A DNA stretch of 64,000 nucleotides from Casuarina equisetifolia (Eukaryota > Streptophyta > Magnoliopsida > Fagales > Casuarinaceae), in the NCBI GenBank assembly GCA_028551475.1, contig CM052357.1, positions 27,921,745 to 27,985,744 of the forward strand, given 5' to 3'. The notes beneath the pieces are model-generated. The model was not told where the DNA came from. It ran no database searches and was given only the letters and a program-made list of their open reading frames with translations. Numbering within the stretch: position 1 is the stretch's first letter; every line of letters starts with the position of its first letter. Of the stretch, positions 1 through 11,881 are shown in pieces. The position numbers were made by a program, and so were the translations under genes.

Positions 1-2049
1 AGGAATTGCAAACAAACTTCAACTCTCCAAAGCAACATCTGGAACCAATCAAGAACCAGAAAATTGAAGGCATCATATCACTCTCATTTGATAAATCTGC
101 AATTATACCTGCATGTCCAAGGATACTCAGAACCACAAATTGAAATATCTCCAAGTCAACTAGTAACGCTTCTCAGAACGTAACGAGACAGAAAAACATA
201 TCCATTTCCTCCTTCGGTAATAAAGGAATCACAGACCTTTATAGCAAGGACAAACGGTTGTTGAAAGGGTAATTGAGTTCTTCACAACTCGTAGAAGTAA
301 AAAAACCAACATACCTGTTGCATCTGATCTCTGCACAACATTTGCAAGTCCTTTCTTTCCAAAGAGGCTATTGTAGGCCCTAATACTCAGAAATGTTGAA
401 CCTCTCCAACATTTAACATGTTCCGAGGTTGTGCAGCAAATTAATAGCCAGTGGTCTCACAATTCCATGATCAACCTAACTCAGCATCTGAAAGGTGAAG
501 AGATCTATCTTCAATTAACCCAATTTATTAAGAATGACAAATTGGATGCTCTTTAGATTTGAACAGAACTCATAAGCCAGTCAAAATTTTCTTGATGATA
601 TGTTTATCTTTCAAATAAACCCAACTCCATGCCATTTCTTCTCAATTGGTAGTCTAGTAAATGTTTACACTGCTAGCCTATAAGCGCATTAACATTGTGA
701 CCATACATATAAGTCATTAAGCTAAGTATAAGAGTAATGATTAGCAGGTCTACACTAACAGGAGAAAAAAAAAGGAGGTGGAGAAAAAGTTCCTAGAAAG
801 GAAACAAAGTGGGTGGTAAGGTGCTGGAAGGGAGCACTGAAGTTTTCTTCCAATTCTTTAGTATCGTTACATGGAAATGGAGGTCAATTTGAAAAACATA
901 TCCCCCATAAGTACATCATATGGAGCATAACAGTATACATAGCATATCCTCTCAGTAACTTCACGTCTTAAAAAAATCGAGCATATCATCTTTTTCCCAA
1001 TTTTGAGGAAATAACTGCAAATTAAGCTAAACCAGAAACTTACACCAACTGATGAAAGATAGATTTATGCGCTAAATAAATATGCAGTATTTAACAAAAT
1101 AATAATAATAATAATGATGATGTTAATTATCTGAAGTAGAAGTTTGATAAGGCCTTCCATATCAAGAATGTTCCTGCAGCTGTTTCAAAGATTGGGTTTT
1201 ACATTGGCACCATATGTGTCCATGGTTCCCAGCAGACCTGAAACGAACTATATCACTGAATCAGATAAAATAACGATGCCATTTGGCAGTCATCTACAGC
1301 CTTATGTAAGAAATTGGATGCCGTTCTTGCCCCATTGTTTAAGCCAAGAGAAAGACAGCAAAACTCAGCATCATCTTTAGACCTTTGGAAGCAAGACATA
1401 TAAGCCTCCAACTTTGGCCCTGGAAAAAGCATGGGATTGATCAATATCATTCTTGAAAGGGAACTCCCAGTGTAATATGGTGAGCGAATCAAGCCATGGT
1501 ATAATTTAGATCCAGCAAAATGTTCAGACAGAGGAGCAACGAATAGCTTCGTTATTACTCCTCTGCATACATCACAAATCAATTGATCTCACAACATCAC
1601 CAGAAGGGAAAGAAGAGGAGAGGAAAGGATATGCGCAAATTCCATTCATCACCTAGTAAACAACTGAAGAGCTTCATCCTTATCAGTGCAAAATCAGTCA
1701 ACCGGCTAAATATAATAAAGACATGAGCATAACAGAATGACATTTTGTCCACGCATAGACAAAGAGAATGAGACAAAAAGAAGAATTCTTTCTGCTGAAC
1801 ATAATCCTCAAAAAAGATAACAAAAACATACAAGGAGGAGGAAGAAAGGGAATAAAAGAACACTGCAATGAGCCCCAAAATATTCTTTCTGTATACAAAT
1901 TTTTAGTTACATGATACAGATTGAAAAAAATAAGACTGATGCTGGAAAAACAACACATCCCTCCTGCTTCTTACAATGATGTATGAAGACATTAAAGCCT
2001 ATGTTCGAATGACTTTTCCTAAAGGAAAACAAAATTACTTGATTATTAG
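1..2049. other. Downstream flank of the Agenet/ENT gene; no coding gene seen
   Basis: No reading frame here resembles a known protein. The minus-strand frames near 1253-1582 and 1597-1958 are short, low-complexity or hydrophobic, and look like chance. On the minus strand a well-formed acceptor (TTCACCTTTCAG, ending near 488) and donor (CAACAG/GTATGT, at about 314) bracket about 174 bases with stops in all three frames. This could be a non-coding exon of a longer 3' untranslated region, or of a lncRNA transcribed like the Agenet gene. A second donor-like site lies near 113. The rest is AT-rich, with an AAT run near 1100. Confidence 0.4.
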
Positions 2050-3561
2050 TTAACTAAGATGAAGACCAGTTCCAGCAGATTTTAGATTCCTTATCTCCAT
2101 CAAATGTTCATCATTTGAAATATTGAGTGAAATACGGAGATTTGTCAATAGAGCTTCTTGTTCCCAACTTAAGGGCCCAGAAGCATATATTGCCTCTAGA
2201 GTGCAGCGATAAGCATGCAACTCTAGTCTATGGATTCTTGCTGCTACGTCCTCTTTCTGAGAAAGGGGATATTTTCTTTCCTCATCTCCACAATCATAAG
2301 ATGAATCTGCATCACTACAAAGGGTGTCCGCATCTTGAGTAGGACCTGACAAATTATGGCCAGAGAACTTATTTGGACTGTTACTAACAACACTACAACT
2401 ACCAACAGAAGATGCGACACTATCACAATCAGTAGGTTCTGAACTTCTTTCATGAAAAGACAAAACAGAATCATTCGGATCTCCCCTCTCCAATTCAATA
2501 TATCCAGTTGTTTGGTTATTAGAGGAAGCATGCATGTATTTTTCACCCAGATTTACTCGTGGGTAAGCAACAGCATCTACCTTTTTCAGCAAGAGGGATG
2601 GGGACTCTGAAATGTATCTTTGAGGATCACCCTCTTTCTCAACTGCTCTCCTTCTTCTGGTATATTCTTCAATGTAGGAGAAGCGATAAGGGGACAATCT
2701 CTTCAATGTTCTAGAAGAGACAATAGGAGACTCCTGAAGACAAGTATTGTCTCTGGCAGCCCGATGATCATTTCCTGCCTGCTTCTTTCTTCCTGAATTG
2801 AATTGCGGAAACTCAGAGTTCATCTGTTTACAGTTCAAGGTACATGGTTTGTTGGATATCTCAACATCACAACTTCGCAGACCCTGCAAACCAAAAGCAA
2901 ACATTAAGTTAGTCAACTTAAAGAAGCGATGGCAGGAGTACTTTATTTCTGTCCCAAAGAAGTGTTAGCTATAATAATGTGCTTTTTAATTACAAGACCA
3001 AAATATTCATAGACTATAGCACTGAAATATTCCATCTGAATCCAGATCAAATCTACCAAGGACCAAGTAAAAGAAAAGCAAGAATACACCAGTCACAGTA
3101 AAGTGAACCTAATAATCAAAACACATTAAAGAAAACAGAACAAAAAAGGAATTTAAAAAACTTACTTTTCCAATCACAACCCATTTGTCATCTTTCCAAG
3201 ACTGACGCACCCGGATATTGGTTTTCTGAACTCTGATCTCCTCGCTTGATCCCAGTAAGCTAACCAAGCAATAATTTGGACCCAAAACCTTCAAAATCTT
3301 GGCTGCTTTCCAAGAATCATCATCAAAAACCTCCACGACATCTCCAACTGCCAAACTCTCCACATTTTCCATGGGAGGGCAGGGCCGAATGGCCTTCCTT
3401 GGCACCCTCTCAACAAGTGCATTATTCATGCCAAAAGAACCTTCATATATAACACTGTAAGTGTGCCCATTACCAGAGATAATCTTAGCACGACACCACT
3501 CTCCAGTAGACAGCTCTTTCTTCCTTAGTACCTCCACTTGACTCCCCTTTATGAATCTCAT
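2050..3561 (-). CDS. Agenet/Tudor-like and ENT domain protein
   Basis: Two coding exons are inferred: 3561-3166 (132 codons) and 2883-2050 (277 codons plus stop), phase 0, with donor AAAA/GTAAGT and acceptor TTTGCAG. The product is about 409 aa. Residues 1-132 hold tandem Agenet (plant Tudor-like) modules: the chain opens MRFIKGSQVEVLRKKE, and a second module has GDVVEVFDDDSWKAAKI. The middle is Ser/Asn-rich and probably disordered. The C-terminus (about residues 345-400) is an ENT-like helical domain with IHRLELHAYRCTLEAIYASG. Agenet modules in related proteins bind modified histone tails, and ENT domains mediate dimerisation or chromatin contacts, so a nuclear chromatin or RNA-linked role is likely but inferred. 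The domain order (Agenet first, ENT last) matches Arabidopsis plant Tudor-like proteins such as At4g32440, not the EMSY-like proteins. The start is the first ATG after a 5'UTR intron. Confidence 0.88.
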
Positions 3562-3583
3562 GATTGCTATGCTATCACAAAAC

Positions 3584-4345
3584 CTGTAACATCACGAAGC
3601 TAATGTCATAAACAAGTAAAATCTCTTTATTCCGAAAACCTGTCAAACAACCCTTTGATATAAACAATATACATAAAAGAAAAAACTCCAAATGAATAGG
3701 ATAAACGCCATACGAACTATTATCAGTAATCCCGGATATTGAATGAAAGATTCAAACAAGTTTGATCAACAACAAAAACATCCATTAAGATATATAAAGA
3801 ACAACTAGAGATGCAAAACGCAATATATCTCCACAGAAAACCAACATTCTAGGAAAACCAAATAAGATATGAACCAAAACAAAGCCAACATGAATTACGG
3901 AACAATCAGTTTGAACTTATAGCAAATTAACTCCAGAATAATCTTAAACCCAACTCTACAACGAGGAGCATTTAATCTAAAGCCAAGAAACATTGCAAAT
4001 CAATTAAAAAACCATTCAGCAGAACCAGATCACACAGAAAAACAGATAAATAACTTGTATCGGAGAAAAGTAAAAATATATATTCAAAATTTCACCAAAA
4101 AAAAAAAAAGAACGAAGATAAGACAACCAGAAACAGCTATAAAGAGCCAAAATCGAAACCCTAGAACTCAAAATTTAGGAGAGGATTAAATTACCTTCGT
4201 CGATGAGCCTGCGAAATTCAATCACAGAAGAATCCTACTCTGCTGAACCGATCTCTGCTCCTCTTCCAAACCAATTTTTGTTCCCAAGATTTTGAGAGGA
4301 AAGGGGAAATTAAAAGCTAGGGCTTGAGAGAACCAAAAAGCACAA
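3584..4345 (-). promoter_or_regulatory. 5'UTR intron, leader exon and core promoter of the Agenet/ENT gene
   Basis: On the minus strand a non-coding leader exon runs from about 4340 to 4195 and ends with donor CGAAG/GTAATTTAATC. A 5'UTR intron of about 610 bases follows, ending at acceptor GTTACAG (3584-3590), 22 bases before the ATG at 3561. A TATA-like TATATAAATGCG lies at about 4371-4382. Degenerate copies of this leader and intron occur at 10303-10580, 25215-25440, 26728-27330, 33280-33507 and 34440-34960, all in the same orientation. Confidence 0.65.
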
Positions 4346-4399
4346 TTAATATCTACTGTGTATTGTTACGCATTTATATATCCCTTTTTTCTTTTTTAC

Positions 4400-5057
4400 T
4401 TTTTTCACGTAGAATTCAAGTTTAAATCTCAACCTTAGAAAAGGAGGGTAGCGTAGTACGCACCACCTTTTGGAGCTTAGTGTTAACTAACATTTTTTAA
4501 AAAATAAATAAAATAATAATAATAATAATAATAATAATAGTAATAATAATTTCTACTTTCATTTTAATTAAAAAAATTGTAAGTGCATATATTCCAAGTA
4601 TAACAATCTTCAAGCTTTTTTAACATTTTTTAAAGAGTTATTACTTCTAATTACAAATTAGTTGAACTAAATCTTGCTTATTAGAGTTATGACTGGGTTC
4701 TTGGAAAAACTTGTGCAATTTGACTAATATTCTGCTAAAATTGGAGAAAAACCTGTCTATCTCTATTTATAACACCGATATACCGAAAATGTACAGGATT
4801 TTATTAGGATTTTGAAAATGTGCTGCTAATTTTGCATATTTGACTCAGATTCCAGGATTCATTCCCAATATGTCTTTTCCACTTTGGGTCGCTGATTTTC
4901 TTCCCGGAGAGTGAGTAAAGGCAACGAAAAAGACTGAGTTCCAGATTAGGTGAAAAAGCACAAGGATGGAGGCGGATTGATTGGTGCTCACTACCAAACT
5001 TTGCCTCCGAAAATGGCAACCTTTCAGAGAATAATCAATGGGGTTGGCTTCAATGCC
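4400..5057. other. Intergenic stretch with an AAT microsatellite
   Basis: AT-rich DNA upstream of the Agenet gene. It contains an AAT/AATAAT run at about 4508-4550. No gene is recognised; the frames at 4804-5129 do not resemble a known protein. Confidence 0.6.
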
Positions 5058-7268
5058 TAGTCTTTCCTCTTTGGTATTTGTTTTTGCTAGGTTGAAGCCA
5101 TGATTATGGTCTTTAAGAAAATGACACAAGACCCTCTTGTTTGGAAACTCTGATTTAGTGCATTTTACCTTCTGGTGTGTACTTTATTTGGTTCTGATGG
5201 TGGGGAGTTTCAATCTGAAAGAGTATAAACATCTTTTATTGTTTGTTTAATGAGAATCACAAATTGCTTGGACTTTAGTAGGAATTATGAGGAGCATTCA
5301 GATTTGAGGTGGAGAAAAACTGGGAATATGAATTGGTTCTATCACTTTGTGTCTTCCATGATATGACAAACTTAATTAGTACTGGCAAAGCTATTTAATT
5401 AATAACAGAGTAGTTTCCCATAAATCAATTTCATAAGATATAAACTCCCAGAATAGTTAGATTGAAATAAATTCTTGGGCAAGATTCCTTTATTACATAT
5501 TGATTGAAGAAAGGTAGTTCTTTTTTTTTCTCGGATAACAAACAAGATTTTTGATCTATCGCCATCCAGGAAAAGAAGCACGAGTAGGATTGATGCCTCC
5601 ACCAGAAGATGAAGAATACCACGCAGCATTTCGCAAACATACAAAAACCTTCACGTCCTCTGAGAAGTTGAAAGAATCTTATCCAGGACTGTGTGTTTAC
5701 CATCTTGTACCTCCCATAGGCTTCTCCATAAAGAATTGGGTTATTCCAAAATCTACAGAGCAAATTGAAAGCCATAGCAGTCCACTTGAAGCTCCCTTGG
5801 GTCTTCCCCAGTGGCAGAAAAACTACAGACGGAGAAAATAGAAGGCTGGAGGCTTTGACATTTATGTATCCACAACGAAGATACAAGTTGATTCAATACT
5901 GAAGCATGCGAACTGATTCTAACGATCCTGGAGAGGAGAACAATGCTAATTGCAGAAGATTAAGAAATTATTTGCTAATTCAATAGCCAACTTAATAAAA
6001 ATAACAAAGTGATCTTAATTAATGTCTTTGACAGTGAAAATCAAAGTTGTAGGCAAGTTTCTGAGGAGCCAAAAAAAAAACCCACAACAATCAGATTTTA
6101 GTGATATGCAAGACGTAAAAACTTCAACTTATTTGTGGACAAAAACACATAACAATCAGAATTCATCTCATCCACAGACCAAAGGCACCAAAATGTCTTT
6201 TTCTCATTATTATCACCTGTTACAACAAGAAGGCAACCTTATCCATTCTCAGTGGTATTCCATTGACAATCACTCATCTTTAACCTACAGCACATCACTC
6301 TAAACATCTGGAAAGCAAGTGGCTATAGCAATCTTAGGTGACCAAAGAAGAAAATACATACTTCATATGTCATCAACATATCAATGAGAGACTAATGATC
6401 CAAAACATTTACTATGTGAAGCCAATGTGCATCTTACCTTTTAGTTTATGGCGAAGGATATGTCCATACTGAGGGACATGAAAACTATTTCTCCTTCCAA
6501 GGACCAAGCCAAAGTCGAACCTAGAAAGCAACGTGAACCGATCACCATCCGAATCATTCATGCTTACAAGGCCCCAGCAAAAGTATTTATTGCCTTGGCC
6601 TTCCCACTTACAAGAATATCATTAGTATTCTTATCAGGTACAAGACCTTTGTCAAGCATTTCATAATGTAGTCTAAATGCTTCTTGCACATTTCCCTCCC
6701 TAAAGTGTCTAGCAATCAAAGTATTATAAATAAGAACACTAGGCGCTGTACTATTCTTCTCCATATCTTCTAAAATCTTGCGTGCATTTTCAAGCTGTCC
6801 TTTGTTACAAGGGCCGTTTATCAGCACAATATATGTGATGATGTCAGGCACAATACATTTAGATAGCATCTCCGAGTAAAGATCTGATGCAACGAGTAGC
6901 TTGCAATGTTTTAACAATCCATCTATCAATGTAGTGTAAGTAGAAAAATCACAAGGAATCCCATCGTTTATCATTTTCTTGTGCAACTCCAGGGCAGCTT
7001 TCATGTTATTTAGATTCCTGAATCCGCTAATCATGCCATTGTATACAACCGAATTTGGAGACAAACCAACTTCATTGAGTTCGGAGAACAGTCCTGTGCC
7101 TTGCCCATGTCTCGCCTTTTACAGAACCCATCAATCAGAGCACTATATGCTGTAACATCCAATTCAAGATCATTATTTATCATCTCATTCCATATTTTCA
7201 GAGCAAGATCAATATTCTCACTTTTGCAAAACCCATCAATCAAAGTAGTGTAAGTTACAACAGTTGGG
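5058..7268. repeat. Segmental duplicate of 12338-14873 (direct orientation)
   Basis: This block matches 12338-14873 over nearly its whole length, in the same orientation, with small indels. The shared stretch opens with GGTATTTGTTTTTGCTAGG (about 5070 and 12342) and ends inside the PPR coding region. It therefore holds the 3' flank and the 3' third of the At3g54980-like gene. A block at 5551-5841, preserved in both copies, is open in this copy on the plus strand (96 codons) but closed in the other; I do not recognise it. Confidence 0.85.
6564..7268 (-). pseudogene. 5'-truncated PPR pseudogene (copy of the At3g54980-like gene)
   Basis: The minus strand encodes about 235 codons matching the C-terminal end of the intact PPR protein at 14159-16738, including the last residues (KAKAINTFAGAL here, KAKAVNTLAGTL there) and the stop. 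The 5' two thirds of the gene are absent. Near 7080-7095 one base is missing relative to the parent, so the reading continues in two frames (7031-7243 and 6564-7064). Substitutions include loss of conserved PPR residues (for example a Cys in GLLKHCK). At the 5' limit (about 7255-7275) the sequence switches from the DGFCK repeat to a TTGGGTTTTAAAGCC stretch. That stretch resembles a different repeat of the parent (about 15177), suggesting an internal deletion between PPR repeats. No promoter is visible. Confidence 0.9.
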
Positions 7269-7280
7269 TTTTAAAGCCTA

Positions 7281-7559
7281 TTCTTTTGAAACGTGAAATA
7301 AAAAAGAGCTTCTGACTACTGGAGCGTATATTTAGTATGCACGGTCTCTATAAGCTCTCTCACTCGCATAAATAACTGGAATCTTGTGGGTAAACTTCCA
7401 TACAAGAGATTTCAAATAGAAGTTTACTGCAAGGATCATTTGCCTCCATGTATGCAATTAAAGTTCGTACATTAAGATTGGAAAATGACCAGTACAGTAC
7501 AACTATGTATCGACTTTGCAGAGAGTAAACACACGAGAGGATGAGTCTAAAATTTAAGC
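7281..7559. other. Spacer and probable 3'UTR of DSS1
   Basis: Short AT-rich spacer between the PPR pseudogene and the DSS1 stop codon. It probably carries the DSS1 3' untranslated region. Nothing else is recognised. Confidence 0.5.
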
Positions 7560-9964
7560 TCAGCTCTTGTCCGTATTGTTCTCCAGTTCCCTCCTCAGCT
7601 GAAGAGAGAAGTCATCATTAACATCATCATCATCCCAATCGTCTTCCCACTGCTGTGTCACGTCTTTCCCTTCTTCCTTGTCCTCCCACTCTGTCATCAT
7701 TATTGCATTTAGGACATCAAAAAATAAACAGATAAAGAACTTCAGAAAGCATGCATATTTAACGCTCCTATTTTTAGGTATCCAGTGAATAAGCAAAATC
7801 AATTTATTTTAACTTAAATAGGTGACTGAAACAAATCACAGTCATATCACATAGCTTTCATCTCTGCTAATGACGGGAAAAATTGTTAAAAAAGACTAAA
7901 AGAACTAAAGTAGGAAGAACGTAAACTGATCAAACAGACCAGCACAACAAATTGCATATACTGATTACAGAGGATGAAATACAGAGATCAATGCATTTGC
8001 AAGATCTAAGATTCGGCTGTGGTAAAACTTTAGTAATCTGTGCCACAATATAGAGCTCATCAGATTTAGTAAATTTACGGTACAAAACTGTATGATAGAT
8101 AGGATAAAGAGTATTCAAGAAGTTCAAAGTAGTTGGGACTACAAAAGGAGGGCAGAGAGCAGTCAAGCTCCCATGTCAACTGAACCTAGTGCATAAGACA
8201 GAAGGATACCACTATCTTGGTGAATCAAAAGCATTTGGCATATGTTCTGTCTTGAAAGCAAAACCCAACCAACCAAAACTTCTGCATGCAAGGTATCCAC
8301 ATGTGTAGATACCAACAAGCATAATCTCAATCACATAAGCCAGGCCCAATAGTGTATGCAAATACAACTTACCAACGTGCTTAAAAATATCATGTGCTAC
8401 GTACTATCGCCAAAAGAAGTTTTGAATAATCAAACCCTTCCACCTGCTATTTTCTCCACTTTTCCGATGTCATCATCATGTAAATTTTAACTGTAGTAAC
8501 ATCTCTCAATTTTCCACAAAAAGGGAAAAAGAACGAAGTCCCTCTCTCCAATATCAGAAGAGATGCAACATATGCTACCTTATCAGTGATGAACTAAAAA
8601 AGACAAAAATGTTGAGAACAAAAAAAGGAAACTAGGCCAAGACCAAAGCAAAATGAAGTGATGAGCATGACTTTTTTCTTGAATGCCCTGAACGCCACCA
8701 GGAGAAGAGAACTACAGATCCAAAAGTCTACCTTATTCAGATTACAATAAGGAGACTCGCATGAAAAATGTCATATTTATACGATCCAAAGTCTAATCTC
8801 CTAGATAAATAAAATTACGAATAAACCCCTACCCAATAGTTAAAGAGAACATAACAAATGCAAAACCTTAAAAACTAGCTGCCACATTAATTCAGGTTTG
8901 CCTTTAACATTCTTGTGTTACCTTTAATAGCTTTGAGGAGCTAATCAGTAATTTCCCTTATTTTAGGGGTTTAGAACCTTAAAAGCACAACTTTTTATGT
9001 TCTCCATAAGCCTTTTTAACACCATCTAAATGTACCGATTTAAACTTAATTATTTTCCCCTTTTTCTAACGAACTACAAGGATTCAAGAGTGAAGACAGT
9101 GATTTTTCTTTTCTTTCTCAGCCCTTAGCTTCCACCATGTCAAAACTCCTGTCCCAGGTGGAACACTGACACAGTTTTTCCTGATTAACAGAACAAGTGC
9201 TATAGTCAAAGTTGATTTTAACATATTCTTTCCTTTATCTGGTGCCAAACCAAACACCAAACACTAACACAATCCCAATCTTTTCACTAACAGTTGCTGA
9301 ACTACCAAGTCCAAACCTAAATGACAACATTTTGAGTCCCCCAAGTTCTTGTATGCCCGCCACTACAACTAACCAGAAACATTAGAGAAAGTTTCTTAAT
9401 TCTCAAAATTCGAACCTAGGACACCTTAGACATTACTTTTTCCTCTTTTTCACAAATAGCTAACAAAGGAATACAGTTCTACAGTCTATGCGGAGGCATA
9501 CAGCAGAAATTTCAACAGACCGCAAAGGCTCAAGGGGTTTGTAGTCAGCTTAATTAGAGCAACAAAATGCCTAGAAAATTCACTCCCATGACTCAACCAG
9601 TCTTAACCTACTATTAGCAATACCGATACAGAAACAATTTGACCTAATATCAACCCTACAGCCAAATTAACCATACAACGCAACGCAATAGAATCGATCT
9701 TCTCCTCAACAACAACTATCTTGACCTAATCATAGATCAATAAATGATCCCAGAGAAAATTCCAAAATGTATAAGAACTCAACTAGTATCTAAGGTCTAG
9801 ATCGATCATGGATCAAGTTGCTCTTTTACACAACCAAAACTTTCTTTTTACCATCATTTCATTTCTTTTGTACCTTCGTTGATTTCGAACTCTTCGAACT
9901 CATCGTCGTCCTCAAACAAATCGATCTTCGCCTCTTCAGTCGGTGCCTTGGGTTCGGCCGCCAT
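7560..9964 (-). CDS. DSS1: 26S proteasome complex subunit DSS1/SEM1
   Basis: Two coding exons, 9964-9874 (30 codons plus 1 base) and 7690-7560, are separated by an intron of about 2.2 kb (donor GAAG/GTACAA, acceptor ATGACAG). The product is 73 aa, the usual size. It opens MAAEPKAPTEEAKIDLFEDD and carries the acidic and aromatic clusters that define the family: FEEFEINEEW at about 24-33, then QQWEDDWDDDDVNDDFS. The C-terminal amphipathic helix is LQLRRELEN. DSS1 is an intrinsically disordered subunit of the proteasome lid, and also of the TREX-2 mRNA-export complex and BRCA2 complexes, where the acidic Trp/Phe motifs make the contacts. The gene is embedded in duplicated DNA. A degenerate copy of the Agenet gene's leader lies about 340 bases upstream in the same orientation. 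Confidence 0.96.
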
Positions 9965-10200
9965 TGCTAGAGTTCACACTTGTGCCTGGACCCAAAGGCG
10001 CATTCCATGAAAACCAACACACAAAGAAATCTGAGCAAAACCCTAGCTTCTTGAATCGGACAACTACAGAGAGAAAGTGAGACTTACAGACAGAGAGAAG
10101 TTGGACGAAATCCCCAGAACGTTCTGGTTTAGGCGGAGAGAAACGTACAAGGGAAGGGATACAAGAATGGAAATAGTCCCAGTAACGGCGTCGTTTAGGT
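9965..10200 (-). promoter_or_regulatory. DSS1 5'UTR and proximal promoter
   Basis: GC-richer sequence directly upstream of the DSS1 ATG, with a CT/GA-rich leader on the minus strand typical of plant 5'UTRs. A donor-like GTAAGT near 10083 and an acceptor-like TTTTGCTCAG near 10030 suggest a possible small 5'UTR intron. No clear TATA box was seen. Confidence 0.35.
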
Positions 10201-10302
10201 GCCTAAAGAAAACGAATCACGCGTTTCTTAGTTTTTTTATTTATAGTTGACAATTCCTAAAATTAAAAATTGATAATCTTTTTGGATTATATTTCCTAAT
10301 TA

Positions 10303-10580
10303 TAAATCAAATTAGAAAACCATTCAGCAGAACTAGATCATACAAAAAAAACTTGTTGAAAAAAATAAAAAATATACATTTAAAATTTCACAACAAAAAA
10401 AAAAATAACAAAAGAACAAAGATAAGAGAATCACAAACATATATTAGAAACTAAAATCGAAACCCTAAAATTCAAAGTTTAAGAGAAAATTAAATTATCT
10501 TTATCAATGATCACACAAAATTTAATTATAAAAGAATCCTATTCTGTTGAAACAATATTTACTCTTACATAATTAAATTT
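10303..10580 (-). repeat. Degenerate copy of the Agenet gene 5' leader and intron
   Basis: Matches about 3998-4260: shared words include ACCATTCAGCAGAAC, AATCGAAACCCTA and AGAATCCTA. The copy is AT-biased and more diverged than the copies near 25.3 and 33.4 kb; its leader-intron junction region is changed. It lies upstream of DSS1 in the same orientation. Confidence 0.75.
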
Positions 10581-10581
10581 T

Positions 10582-10675
10582 AACATAAAACTTTATTAGA
10601 CCCTCTATAATAGATTTTTCCTTCCATATCATTATCAATGATTTTCGTAAATGAGAAATACTACAATTGGCAAGC
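10582..10675 (-). repeat. Inverted, internally deleted copy of the RNase H-like fragment at 12056-12262
   Basis: Read on the minus strand, this has CCAATTGTAGTATTTCTCAT followed, after a deletion, by ATCATTGATAATGATATGGA and AAAAATCTAT. These match 12065-12085 and 12190-12220 on the plus strand. The two inverted copies flank the LTR-bearing element and the fold-back element. Confidence 0.75.
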
Positions 10676-10686
10676 TGTAATATGTT

Positions 10687-11875
10687 TGTCATGATCGGGC
10701 TTAAAAGTAAAGCCCAGCCCGGTAATTGACCCAGGAGGGCAAAAAACGAGAAAAGCGTAAATAAAAGGAGGAAACATGCACCGAAAAGGGGCATCGGCAG
10801 GAAGGTGCCAGTCGTCTTCTCAGGAGGAAGAAAGGGTTTGTGACCATAGTTGGTCATCTATCTATGGTCACAAACCCATGGATGGCCAACTATGGGTTTT
10901 AGTTTTGGAGAAAGTGGAGGAAGAAGAGCTGCAACAGCTCCGTATGGATCGTTCGACCTTTTCTATCAAAGAGTTGCTGTTCGGTAACCGGCGCACGCGG
11001 GAGGCCTCTATGGAGCGATCAGAGGCGGTTCTGGCGACCGGAAGATAGGATCTGGGTCGTTCTGATGCCAGAGTTGCAGTCCGACTCAGGGAAATGGGGT
11101 TTCGGCCAGATTCATGACCAGATCTGGGTTCCAGATCTCGACAGCAATGGGTTTTCTGGTTGGATCTGACAACAGACGGTGGTTGGGGGAGAGATCGTGG
11201 ATACGGGAGAGGTCTTTCCGTTGAGGGGGTGCCAGACCGCCGCCGTGCCCGCCGCCGATGAGGCCATTCTTCCTTTCTATCTTAAATCGCCGGAGTTGCA
11301 GTCCGACATAGGGAAATGGGTTTCGGCCAGTTTGATGGCCAGATCTGGGTTCCAGATCTCGACTGCAATGGGTTTTTCTGGTTGGATCTGGCAACAGACG
11401 GTGGTTGGGGGAGAGATCGTGGATACGGGAGAGGTCTTTCCGTCGGAGGGCGTGCCAACCGCCGTGGCCGCCGCCGATGAGGTCATTCTTCCCTTCTATC
11501 TTAGTTCGCTTGTTCTTTAAAAAAAAAAAGGTTTGGGGCCTTCTGTTTTACGGGAACCCTTGAGGACAAGGATTAAAAGAAGGGGTTGTCATGATCGGGC
11601 TTAAAAGTAAAGCCCAGCTCAGTAATTGGCCCAGGAGGGCAAAAAATGAGAAAAGCTTATATTAAAAGAGGAAACACGCACCGGAAAGGGGGCATCCAGA
11701 ATTATTCAGCACATGCCGATTATCCAGGATTGCCTGGAAGGTTCCAGTCGTCTTCTCCAGAGGAAGAAAGGGTTTGTGGCCATAGTCGGTCATATATGAT
11801 AATTTTAGATTTCTTATGATGTATTGCACACTTCTATGTGTATGAATTAATGAGGGAGATTGGAATACCATTACA
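10687..11875 (+). mobile_element. Small non-autonomous LTR element (TRIM/LARD-like), fossil
   Basis: Two direct repeats begin with TGTCATGATCGGGCTTAAAA at 10687 and 11587. The right repeat runs to about 11875 (289 bases, TG...CA); the left one is recognisable for about 170 bases. A purine-rich tract (AAAAGAAGGGG) directly precedes the right repeat, as a polypurine tract should. The interior of about 730 bases has no gag or pol similarity and contains a GC-rich tandem duplication (unit about 222 bases, starts near 11071 and 11293). It is a broken, non-autonomous relic. The two end repeats differ at many positions, so it is not young. No clear target-site duplication was found. Confidence 0.7.
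10835..10877. repeat. Perfect hairpin inside the LTR element
   Basis: Arms GGGTTTGTGACCATAG (10835-10850) and CTATGGTCACAAACCC (10862-10877) are exact reverse complements around a 11-base loop. An overlapping second inverted pair (CCATAGTTGGTCATC with GATGGCCAACTATGG) extends the structure to about 10896. It marks the point where the left LTR stops matching the right one. Confidence 0.8.
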
Positions 11876-11881
11876 ATGATC

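Noticed and set aside
1597-1958. Overlapping hydrophobic minus-strand frames of 86-93 codons
   Set aside because: Phe/Leu/Ser-rich chance frames in AT-rich DNA, with no start context and no similarity.
10835-10896. Possible microRNA precursor hairpin
   Set aside because: It is perfectly paired, short-looped and located in an LTR relic, so a by-product of repeat rearrangement is more likely. No known miRNA sequence was recognised.
10776-11520. Open frames of 90-113 codons in the GC-rich interior (10776-11048, 11086-11394, 11179-11520)
   Set aside because: They lie inside the LTR-bearing relic, arise from its GC-rich tandem repeat on both strands, and resemble no protein.
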